Assembly (NCBI GenBank): GCA_003117195.1
Contig: BDSI01000051.1
Span: 750,170-814,169 of the forward strand
Length of the DNA: 64,000 bases
From: Eudorina sp. 2006-703-Eu-15
Taxonomy: Eukaryota > Chlorophyta > Chlorophyceae > Chlamydomonadales > Volvocaceae
Reading direction: 5' to 3'
Each line of letters starts with the position of its first letter. Position 1 is the stretch's first letter. A program made the translations under genes and the position numbers. The notes under the pieces are model-generated. The model saw nothing but the letters and a program-made list of their open reading frames with translations, ran no database searches and had not been told where the DNA came from. Of the stretch, positions 47,309-57,756 are shown one piece after another.

Positions 47309-50255
47309 ATGTCAACAGGCCAGAAAAGGACAAGAACCATCGATGCTTTCTTTGCTCTTAAGCCGAAATCCACGCTTGATGCAGCGCTGGCGGTAGGCAA
47401 CAGACCGAAGCTCAGCCTGTATCACCCTTCATTCAAATCGGCGTTGACACGACGGTGCGCCTTGCCCTTACGCGCAGTGTGGATCAGCCACGCCGGTTTG
47501 TGCCCTGGGCAACCCAGGCGTCAGTCAGAAGGACAACGCGCGCGCACCCATCCAGGGCGTGCTGCAACATCCTGGCAACACAATTGTATTCACAGCAGCC
47601 GACGGGGGGCCGCTTCGTGGCGGCGAACTCGCTCCTGCCGGAGGATCGCCTGGGGACAGCCCTAGGGCCTACAAGCGGAGCCGGTCAGAGGTCGTGTCAG
47701 TGGATGAACCGGCTTCAATAGATGAAAAAGAGCCCCTCGCCAATCCGCCGGGTACTCCTTAACGTTTGGACGGTTGTCACTGTTGGTATGTGGCTGACCC
47801 CTTTGCTTGACAGCCGTAGGGGTTCCCTACAACGGTTGAGATGCTGAGCGTCCTTGCACCTCCGCCCCTGCCTGTATGTGGCTCAGGTGCTGCGGATGGC
47901 GGGCGGGATCCGCAGATCGGTGGCGAAGGTGGAGGAACCCAGGCCGGCAATGAGACGCCGGCTGCTGGTGGCGAGGGTGTCAAACCTGGCGCGAATGATG
48001 ATGGCGGCACACCTTCTGAACGTACCCAGGTGCGGCCATCTTGAGCATTGACGGCTTTCATCGCCAGGCCTGGCGCTTATGGTGCTGTGGAAGCCGAATG
48101 CCATGTACGCAGCCGCACCTGTATATGAACATGCGGGCTGAGCGGAGCGCGTCTTAACTTTCGGAAGCCTGCCTTTTGGCCGAACCGTTATTGACGTTCA
48201 GCTCGCGTCCGCATCGCCATTGCCTCCCTGACTCCGGGTCCCTTTGAAAATAAGTATTCCTTCTGACTTATTTGATGCTGCGCCGCGTGCTGTATTCTGC
48301 CGCAGCGTAAGCATGCAGCGACTCTGTCTCCATGGGTACTTGGCTCGCGCGTGATGCTGAACCGCGACCTGCCGTGTGATCCTTTTGCAGATTGCAGCCA
48401 GTCGCAACCGCGCTCTGGCGCGACGCGCGGTGAGTGAAGCCTCCGCCAAGGGCACGCAGCTGCAGCTGTCGTCGTTGTTGGTGGAGTCGACCTGGCGCGA
48501 GGTCCTCGAGCCGCAGCTGGCGTCCGGCTACATGCGGCAGCTGGAGGCCTTCCTGCACGCCGAGTGGGCGCCGGGACGGAAGGCTGTCTTCCCGCCAAAG
48601 GACAGCATCTTCCAAGCCTTCAACGCATGTCCCTTCGACAAGGTCGGAACGGAACCTGCGGGTGGTGCAGGACCATGGCCCATCTCGCGCGGGAGGGGGA
48701 GGGGATTAGCCACGCGATTATTGCTTGCGCAGTTGATGTATTGCAGTCAGACCTCAGCTGCAATGGTCGTCTGTGCGCGGATTTCTACGATGTGCTGGGC
48801 TGGGATGTAAAACATGTGCAGGGTAGCTCGCACGCGGTTGCGCTTTTGGGTGGCCTGTGGGCCTTGGTTCGTCGCTCATGAACTGCACCTCACACGGGTG
48901 CACGTGCAGCCCTGTGTGCGCATGAGCGCGAATCCGCGTGTTCGTGCATGGGCATGACTGAGCTGACTGACGCACTGCTTCTTTCCAAAGTGAACAAATG
49001 GGTTGTCCCAACCGACAGGTGCGAGTGGTCATTCTAGGACAGGATCCCTACCACGGGCCGGGGCAGGCGATGGGCTTGTCGTTCAGCGTGCCTCGCGGCG
49101 TGCGCCCGCTGCCGCCCTCCCTCGTCAACATCTACAAGGAGGCGACCGCGGACCTGGGCTGGGCCGACCGCCCCGATCACGGGGACCTGAGCAGCTGGAG
49201 CGTCCAAGGTGGGTGCTCGTAGCAATGCCCCAGCTGAAATCTTCGCGTTGTACTAGTTGCGCGCTGCGAGTTGGCATAACTCCAGGGAGGGAGGCTGGAG
49301 TGTGAGCCGGGGGTTAAATTGAAAAAATAAATAAACCCGTAGAACGAACCCGGGCACACCTAGCATAACGCAGTATACTTACGGGGTGCGGTACCTGCAG
49401 AGCAAACGAAATAATAGAGACCGCGTGAGCCGGGGGTGTAGCCGGTTTCGAGGCTGGATACGATGCTGCAGGATGGCAGAGCAGCATGGTGACAGCATGC
49501 TGCATGCCGCACAGTGATAGGAAACCACCTTGGGGGGCTTGCCTGGTCGCGCAGTGGATAAAATTGCGCACCTTCCAGGTAACGTGTGCCCCTTGCGTCG
49601 ATCGCTGATTTGCCCTGGCGCTGGTTGGTCAGGCGTGCTGCTGCTCAATACATGCCTGACGGTGCGACAAGGCGAGGCAAACAGTCACGCCAAGCGCGGT
49701 TGGGAGGAGTTCACGGATGCCGCCATTCGCGAGCTGAGCGAGCGCCGCAGCGGCCTGGTGTTTCTTCTGTGGGGCAACCCCGCGCAGGCCAAGGCGAAGT
49801 TGGTGAACACGTGAGTGCGGCGGCTACAGACCGGGGGGGCCCGCGACGTAGTTCGATGCCATTGGCATCACACAGCTTCCTCGGTCGATACCTGCGGCCG
49901 CTGCTCGATGTCTGTGACAGACGGTGCCCCCCTCCTCCATCGCATTAAGAGGACTGATACACTGACTAGATGTATCACTGGTGAAGACTGTTACACTGCT
50001 TTTAGTACTCGCTAGGTGTATCAATACTCCGCGCTAGATGCTATTTGTTGCAGGCTTTTTCATGTTTGCTTGCCGCCGCCGCCGTGGTGTCACCCTCTGC
50101 ACGCGCTCCGCAGCCGCAAGCACCACGTGCTGAAGTCAGCGCACCCGAGCCCCCTGTCGGCGTCGCGGGGCTTTTTCGGCTGCCGCCACTTCTCCCAAGC
50201 AAACCAGCTGTTGGAGAAGCAGGGCCTGGCGCCCATTGAGTGGCGCCCCGCGTGA
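47309..50255 (+). CDS. UNG: Uracil-DNA glycosylase (family 1 UNG), seven exons
   Basis: The proposed exons are 47309-47454, 47525-47751, 47887-48029, 48391-48642, 49019-49208, 49633-49810 and 50114-50255; all join in phase into 425 aa. UNG removes uracil from DNA to start base-excision repair. The catalytic domain fills the C-terminal half: [18 protein letters not shown] with the water-activating Asp at residue 265, [19 protein letters not shown] (uracil pocket), [11 protein letters not shown], and [18 protein letters not shown] with the catalytic His at about 389 in the intercalation loop. The N-terminal 170 residues are variable. They begin with [11 protein letters not shown], which resembles the PCNA-binding PIP box of nuclear UNG2 with a displaced Gln. 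The first intron (70 bp) and exon 3 are inferred from phase and are less certain than the catalytic exons. Confidence 0.9.
49311..49359 (+). repeat. Dispersed repeat, copy 3
   Basis: It reads GGGTTAAATTGAAAAAATAA, then ATAAACCCGTAGAACGAACC, in a UNG intron. It matches the copy at 12924-12969 closely and that at 11021-11073 loosely. Confidence 0.6.
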
Positions 50256-51307
50256 CGGAAACGGTGACCGTTATTGGCCTTCAGTCTGGAAGCAGCGGGT
50301 TGCTGCCGTCCACTGCTTGTCCTTCACCGAAACACCACCGGGGCGTCCGGCCGACGGAGTGGGCGGGCAGACCGCGGTTTGGAGTGATTTGGTCAGGATG
50401 TGGAACGAGGGCGATATATGTGTACTTGATAAACTTGAGCACGAGCTGCGGGCGCAGAGGTTACATGGAGCCACCCAACCAATGCGGGGCTTCGGAAGCA
50501 TACGCCATTTTGGCGGCGCCTCGAAGTCTCGTGAGCCTGGTGGCGTTGCTTGACATGCCACCAAGTGCTTTTTATTACAGCGTTGCGTTGCGACGTAGCG
50601 GACGATGTTCAGTAGCGGACGAAGTTTAGAGACGATAAGCCTGATTCCGTAGCGGAGGACACGGTAAATTTACAATCCGTGGGAGACAACCACGGGTATT
50701 GGTTGACGTCATTGTCCTGGAGGCCCATGTACAACCAACGACAGTCGTGCGGGTTTCAGACCTGCCAATTGCCCTAAGACCTTGCCCAACAATCACTGCC
50801 ACACAACAAGCAAACCAGCCAGCCCTGTAAGTTAGGTCACCCGCCTACGAATACCCTCGGGTGGGTACCCAGGAGCTTTACTCACATACATTGGCAGATA
50901 GGATCAATAGTGCACCACTTGAAACACTAAAACGCATGCACGCAGCTAAAACGGCCGCAACGCGCAAGAGCAATCCAGCCGACTAGTGCGGTGTTTGTTC
51001 CGTCGTATAGAGGGTACAACCGCAACGCGCTCCAACAGCTCCTGTGCCTTGGGGCGGTTGGGACGGAGTTGAGTTCTATGACCGACGCAGTGGTAGATCT
51101 CGATTTACCGATAGTAGGTTTCAATATGACGTCAGTGGTTCGCCGTCGATAAAGCGCTGCAGGGACATTAGGCCGGGGGAGCGGAAGTGAACGGCGTTTC
51201 AGCCATTGCCACCGCAAACGAAACGGCCAACTTAGCTGGGGCACACAACTGGCGACAGGCCATGCAGCGCCCGTCGCGCCTGCCCGCGGGCCTGTGCTCG
51301 CCCCCGA
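50256..51307. other. Convergent 3' region of UNG and carboxypeptidase
   Basis: No gene is seen. TGTAA on the + strand is at 50826-50830 (for UNG), and on the - strand at 50670-50674 (for the carboxypeptidase). If both are used the two 3' UTRs overlap by about 150 bases. Confidence 0.45.
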
Positions 51308-54300
51308 TCAGCCATCCGCCATCCTCCGTCGCTGAACCTGACCCGTCTCCCCGTCGTCTGTTCAGACCAACGTACCTTGAACATAGCCAGCGCCTCGCGC
51401 GGGTTGGTCTCCGGAACCATGTGGCCGGCGCCCTTGACGGTCGCGTACGTCAGCCCGTGGCCGTACTGGACCACATAACCGGCTACCTGCAGTACGACAA
51501 GACACGCCCAGGCGTCCATGCCGCCCCAAGGGTTGGACTCCGCTCCTTTCAAGGTGACGCAACCACACACGCTGAAGCAGAATATGCTCGGAGAGTGCAA
51601 CAGGGTAGCCGTACACCCAAGCTTCTGTGGCTTGTCTGTGACTGATTACCGTACAAATGAGCGCTGCTAGGTACCTCCCTATCGCACAAGCAGCGGTGAA
51701 CCCACCTCATCAACCGCTCCCTCCCTCCCTCTCCCCCATCTCCCAATTTACCTGGTTATCGGCCACAAACCAGGGCTGCCATTCTGCCACCACCGGGAAG
51801 CCAAGGTCCCCAGTCCAGGCCTCACTGCCCGTGTGCGGCACTGCCATGTCGTGATCGCCGCTGTAGATCAGCGCTCGCAGGCCTTCACAGCGTTTTGGAG
51901 GGACGTCAGGGAGGACGAGGGTGCATGAGGGACGAGGGTGCATGAGCAACGGTGGTGGGAATCCGGCACATGGGGGCCAGCCGTGTGGCGTGGAGGTGTC
52001 TGACGCGCAAAGGCGGATGGGTGATCACACACCGTGAACAACAACAAAGGACCCTGGGTAAAAGGTGCGGGCGTTTCTCGCGGGCTCTCGGAAACCGAAC
52101 GAGCTTCGCCGTTCGACACTAAACAGTGCCAGTAGGGTCCCCGCCGCCACAGCTCCATCTGCGCCGGAGTGCTGCAGCTCCAGGAGCCAAGTATGTAAAA
52201 GGAGGAGCCATGTACGGGGTACCGAGAGCCGCCGACCGACGTCCTTGCATACCGATACATCAGCCGCCGAACCGCAGGTCCACTGTTCAAGCAGGCATAA
52301 TCATGCTGCATACGGTAAGCGTACCACAGAAGGCCATTGCGTCCGCTCCCGTCGTCCCGTGCGTTCGGTTCGCGAAGCCCCGCGGCCGCACAACCCAGCC
52401 CCCACACCCACCAGCTGACGTCACGCGCGCTGTCCGCCGACCCCATCACCAGTCCCGTCTGTAGCTGCTACTCGGCTACATACATACTCACCATGCCCCT
52501 TGGTGTTGTTCACGTGGATGGGAATCATGGATCCATGTGTACGGAAGTACGAAATCTTGTCCGAGCAGAGGGTCCAGTAGCCAATGGTCTCCTTGGGCGC
52601 CGCGTGGATGGCCTCACGGACCCGCGGGTCGTTCAGCCACATGTCCGCGGCCCTGCGCGACAAAGGCACGTCAGGGAGCGGCTCAGTTCCGCAGTCCGCA
52701 CCCAGGCTGGGTGCCCATCTCGTGGGTGACCCAACTACCAAAACCGGTCACCATGTATGTGCGAGTGACTGGGTGGGGGTGCCGTGCCAGTGCTCCGGTT
52801 TCTGCACGACACGCAATGGCAACCTCGGTCACGTGTTCTCGGCTCGTCACTCAGGAGAACAATCGCTGCCGGTCGGCAAGGCGACCCCGAGAGCACAGGC
52901 AAGTTGCGGGGAGATGGGCTCAAACAAGGGCCGGGGAGCAAGCGCGGCTGCCTGCCGCTGCCATGCCACAGTGCCCTGTCGCACCCACCTGCCAGGTATT
53001 CTGCACGCCAACCTTTCCAGTGTACCTGGCAGACGACCTCCTCGAATGCCCGTTGCTCCCTCGCTCCGACCCGACCGGCCCTTACCCGCCCGGCTGTAAC
53101 GTCTTCATCCCGCATCGAGTCGAAGCATATCTCTAGGGTTGTGCACACAACTCTAGAGACAACCCCTTGCAAAACCCGCAAGACGGGACGATGAGGGTGC
53201 CCCCGCTGAGCTGGTGGGCGACCCAGATGACCGACATGGGTGACCCAAGCCTCCATGTCATGTCACCAGCAAGATGCCTCTCCGCCCGCCGTCAACCGCC
53301 CCACGATTGGCCACAACCACCAGACGCCAACGCCGTTCAGGAATGACACGGAGGGTCTTAATGGACGCCGCACCTGGAGTCAGTGCAGACAGGCGTATGC
53401 GATAATGTAGGACGCTTTGGATGCGTCGCTGCGTCGCACGGCCTGTGCGCAGCAGCGGTGGTGGCGGCGGCGACGATGCAGCGGCCTCCCGTCACACAGA
53501 CGTCAACAGCATGCACGCGACTCGATACACCTGGCGCTGTGCTTCTAAGTGCGGGAAACATGCTGCGGAGGTTTGCTGCTCCGGACAGCGGGGCTGACGA
53601 CTCCACGCGGTAGAACGACCCCTCTCCCCCGTAATCCTCTCCACAGGCTTCATGCCACCGCCTTCAGTGGGATGGGAGGGCTCCGCGCCTGCCGCAAGAT
53701 TCTCCTAGGCACACATGGCAAAGACGACGACGTCTTCCCACCAGAAGCACCACCATCACCACAACCAGCGCGTGCGGGTCCCCGACCCACCTGGAATCAG
53801 TGCAGGGCGGCGTCAACTCCAGACGTCCCAGCTTGGCGGCCACATGCGCCCAGTTGAGCACCTGGCCCGGCCGCACCACTCCGCCCGCCAACGGCCACAC
53901 GCCCTGCAGACCCGCCGCCTGCAGCCGCTCCGCCATCTCCGCGCCCAGGCGCCGCCGCTTGGTGGCGAACGAGGAGGCGCCAGCAGCCTCCGTCGCCGCC
54001 GCGGCCGCGACAGCGGCACCGCCCCGCGACTCGCCGCTGAGAGCCGCGCGCAGGGCGGCGCCGCGGGTGGCTCTGTCGGCGGGGATGTCCACAGAAGCCG
54101 CGTCGTCGTGGAAGCAGTACTCCAGGGTGTCGTACACGTTGAGCTCATCAAGGTTGGAAGCCAGCTTTGTCCACAGCTTGTCGCAGGCGCTGCCTGCGTG
54201 CGTTGAGGGGATCAGAAATCGTACATGACATGGTGGTCGAGTGGAAGCGGGATTGGGTGAGCACGCGATAAGGGGGGTCAGCGAAGTCGTCTGGGAGCCA

Positions 54301-57300
54301 TCCTGGTAAAGAGAGAGCCGTATAGCAAACCTGACCCAACATAATCGGCCCGGGGGGAACACCCGCCGAACTCCTCGGTGCGGCGATCTGACTCACCTCT
54401 CCCTGGGCTCTCCAAGCATCCGTCCACTCGAAGCACGTGCCCCTCCCTCCGCACCCCAAGACATGAACCCCAGACATTATAAACCGCCTCTGCCTGCTCA
54501 CCCTGAGTCTTATTCCAGTACTCGCCCCCGCAGACCTTCTCCAGCTCCTTGAAGGCGCGCAGGGGCACAAGCGACTTGCCCGCAGCGTACGGCGGGTGGG
54601 CGTTGCCGTCGTACCGCTCGTCCGTGCAGCCGTTACCAACTAGGTAGCCCTGAGGGCCGGGGTGGACAGGTGGGGTCAGGAGACGGCGCACGGGACAGGC
54701 ATGCAGGCCGGGAGAATAGAGACGATATTGAAGTGGGCCGAGCGGGTGTAAGCGCGGGCGCAGGTCCTGGTGCCGCAGGGAAGCGCAATACCCACCGGGT
54801 TGTCGGCCCACCCAACTGACTATTGCAGTGCTCACCGGTGACCTCCCGTCATACACGCTAGGGAATGACGGCGAATGACGCGGCGGGTGAATGCGTGGGC
54901 CTTCTGTAGCACAAGTGCTGAGACGGCATGAATACGTATCCCTCCAAGCTACCTCTCCCTCTCCCAGTTAGGGAACCCGATGTGGATGCAGATCCGGATC
55001 GAGGCCTGCGTCCGGATCTGGGTGCGGATCCGGATCGGGGTCCCGGATCCGGATCGGGGTAAAGGCGGAGAGCCCAGATAGAAGCGGGTCTGGGCGCACT
55101 GCTGGCTTTGCTTTGCAGACTTGTGGCTCAATAAGCAGTTAAGCTCAACACGCCAGCGGTCAGGCCTTTGAGCACTGGGGTCACACCGCCAAGGCCCCAC
55201 TTGGCGTGGCACCCCGCCCTGCAGCTCGGGCCCATCCGCCGACCCCCAAGGATCAATGCGCTCCCCCACCCACCACAATGTTGATGTGCGGCTCCAGCCC
55301 CGCCTCGTTGCCCAGCAGCACCTGCCGCACCAGGTTGGGCACGTAGATGCCCGCATAGCTCTCACCTGGCGCCACAAGCACAGGGAAGGGAAGGACAGTG
55401 GGACGCATTTGTAAAAAGACATGGAAGAAGACGCTCAACGCAAGCCAGCAAGCGCCCGATCGCAGCGCACAAGGCCTTGGAAAATCGACCGACGGAGGTG
55501 GCACACGTTGTGGGTTGCGCGTCAACGACCCATGATAAGGACAAGGGCGCTTCTCTAGGGAGTGTATGGTTTTTCAGCTGCGTTGGCTCGTGAGGACGCT
55601 CTGACCGAAGCTATGACCTGTCCACAACGGGAAGGGACTGGGTTTGGGTGCGGAGCAGGACCCCATCTGCATCCACGTACCGCTGACGAAGAAGTCGTTC
55701 TTCAGGTACTGCGGGAACCTCTGGAACCAGCCCCGCAGGAAGCGATCGGCGTCCTCCGCAGTGCGTGAGTCGTCCACGACGTAGTCGGCAGCGTCCTCGC
55801 TGTACGACAGCCCCACACCTGGACCCAGATCCACGGAGGCGAGTAAGAACATTTGGACTTTCACAAACAATTGGGCGGAGGACCTACTCTGTGGTGCGCA
55901 ACACCGGACATCCTCCTTCCCTCTTGCATGCCAAACATTCTCTCAACCACGCCCCACTCCCCGCCTCCCACCTACCCGCAGGCGAGTCTAGGAAAATCAT
56001 GTTGGCCACCTGGGGGCGGCAGCGGCGTGAGGGGTTATACACACAGATCATTGGCGGGCAGGAGCGGGAAGAAGGTTGCCTGCCCGGGGCCGGAACGCCG
56101 CCATCCGTTCGTAAGCCTACAACACGACTCCTTCGGATGTGCCGACCAGAGAGCATAAGCTGGGTGCGTCCAGTGGTGGTGGCCACACCGCGCCCCGGCT
56201 AGCGCGCCTCCAGGAGCCGAGAACGGGCGCGAGGAACCGCCGTCCCCAGCTACGGCACCGGCCTCATCCAGTCTCGGATGTTCAATACGGCATCCAAGGG
56301 TGCTTTGTGTCCGGGGTGCTTTGTGCAGATGCCATGGCCATCGAGTCCCGATCCCGATCCCGATCCAAGCCCCGACCTGGTCCCCGCCCGCGCCGCACCT
56401 TGTTCCAGGCAAACGGGTTGCTCCGCAGCTCCACCTCCTCGCCCCGGACGCCCGGCCGCCGCACCAGGCTGTAGGTGAAGGGGCCTTGCTCGTACACAAA
56501 GCCGTCGAAGGAGCTGCAGCCGGGCCCTCCGTTCAGCCACAGAACCTACGGGGAGGCGGCACGAGGGAGGGCAGGGTTGGGATCGGCAGTTGCACGAAGT
56601 AGCGGCGAACGCAGCGTGACGAGAGAGGAGAGAGGAGAGCGCGCATCCGCCTAATCCGTCCATAGCATCCGATTACACCGCACCACCGGCCCATTTCTGC
56701 GGGTTGGCCACCTGGCAGACACGCGAAAAAATATTTTTGTTAGGGGTGCCATGTGCGAGAACGTACAGTTGACGACACGAACGGGAATGACCCACCACAG
56801 GGTCGTTGCGGGGGTCCCGCTCGCTCTCTACGAAGTAGTAAAAGAGCTTCCGGCCGTGCTTCTCGTCCACTGTGATGTAGCCCCCTGCAGTGTTGAGGTG
56901 CGCGGAGTGCGCAAGTAGGCAAAGAGGCACAAGCGCGCGCACTTTCCGTCAAGGACGAATTTCATGCCGTGGACAGCTGTGGCATGGAGTTGCGGCCGAT
57001 CCGCGTTCAAAGATATGGTTAGAACCGTTGAGAACGACCCGAACGTGAGCGACCTGCCGGGCAGGGCCCCGACGGCTGGCGATTCCGCGTACAACGCCCG
57101 TTTGAGGCCCCCTGGCCTGACAGCGATGCTTGATACAATCAAACACTGAGCTTATCAATTGGACCTTATCCGAGTGATCACTTCCGACGTTTTGCGCCGT
57201 GAGCGGACAAAACCACCGAACCAGGGTTGACGCGCGACTTACCGAATTGGTTCGTTGGGAGAGCATTCTCAAACCCGGGCAAGCTGAGGATTTGGTCCGC

Positions 57301-57441
57301 CTCAGCCTCCGGCGTCAGGCCATTGCGTTTGGTGACCTTCGCGTCATTTTTCTCCAAGGACCGCACAGCGAACCGCGCAGCCTGTGCGCCTGCTGCAAGC
57401 AAGCACAGCGCCAGTCCGAGCGTCCTGGAATGAGCAGCCAT
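51308..57441 (-). CDS. Serine carboxypeptidase (peptidase family S10)
   Basis: Twelve exons join in phase into 558 aa: 57441-57243, 56884-56796, 56545-56399, 56009-55976, 55818-55681, 55365-55274, 54649-54502, 54193-53791, 52652-52492, 51882-51752, 51486-51376, 51331-51308. It begins with a signal peptide ([21 protein letters not shown]), so it acts in the vacuole or outside the cell and trims C-terminal residues. The S10 landmarks are in order: [69 protein letters not shown] with catalytic Ser at 205, [31 protein letters not shown] with the catalytic Asp, and [11 protein letters not shown] with catalytic His at about 536. Exon 8 carries an Ala-rich insert of about 70 residues where the family is variable. 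The last 8-codon exon is the least certain; without it the frame would read on about 40 residues past the donor. Confidence 0.92.
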
Positions 57442-57756
57442 CTGTCCGACAGGGAACGTTGGTGTTACAGGAACGACGTTTGTGACCAAGGACTTGAAGT
57501 GCAACCAACGGACCGCTCCGAATCCACAGAACCTAACTTGCCATGCTGAACCGAGACCGTGGGATTTTAACGCTGTACGTTGTCACTGAATGTTCATTGC
57601 AAAATGCATACGGCTCGCCTCGTAAACTACTCCTTGTCATGGCATTTTTTCAATTTGCTCAGTGATCTACGCTGCGTCACAGGAAGGGTTTACAATATAT
57701 TATATCTTACTTTCACAACGGCTTAACTGCTTGGTGCCGGTGACAACAAGGTCGTC
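57442..57756. promoter_or_regulatory. Bidirectional promoter, carboxypeptidase / bZIP
   Basis: Only 315 bases separate the two start codons, which point in opposite directions. The sequence is AT-rich. TACAATATATTATATCTTAC at about 57690-57709 is a likely TATA region for the bZIP gene about 50 bases downstream. Shared control of the two genes is possible but not shown. Confidence 0.6.
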
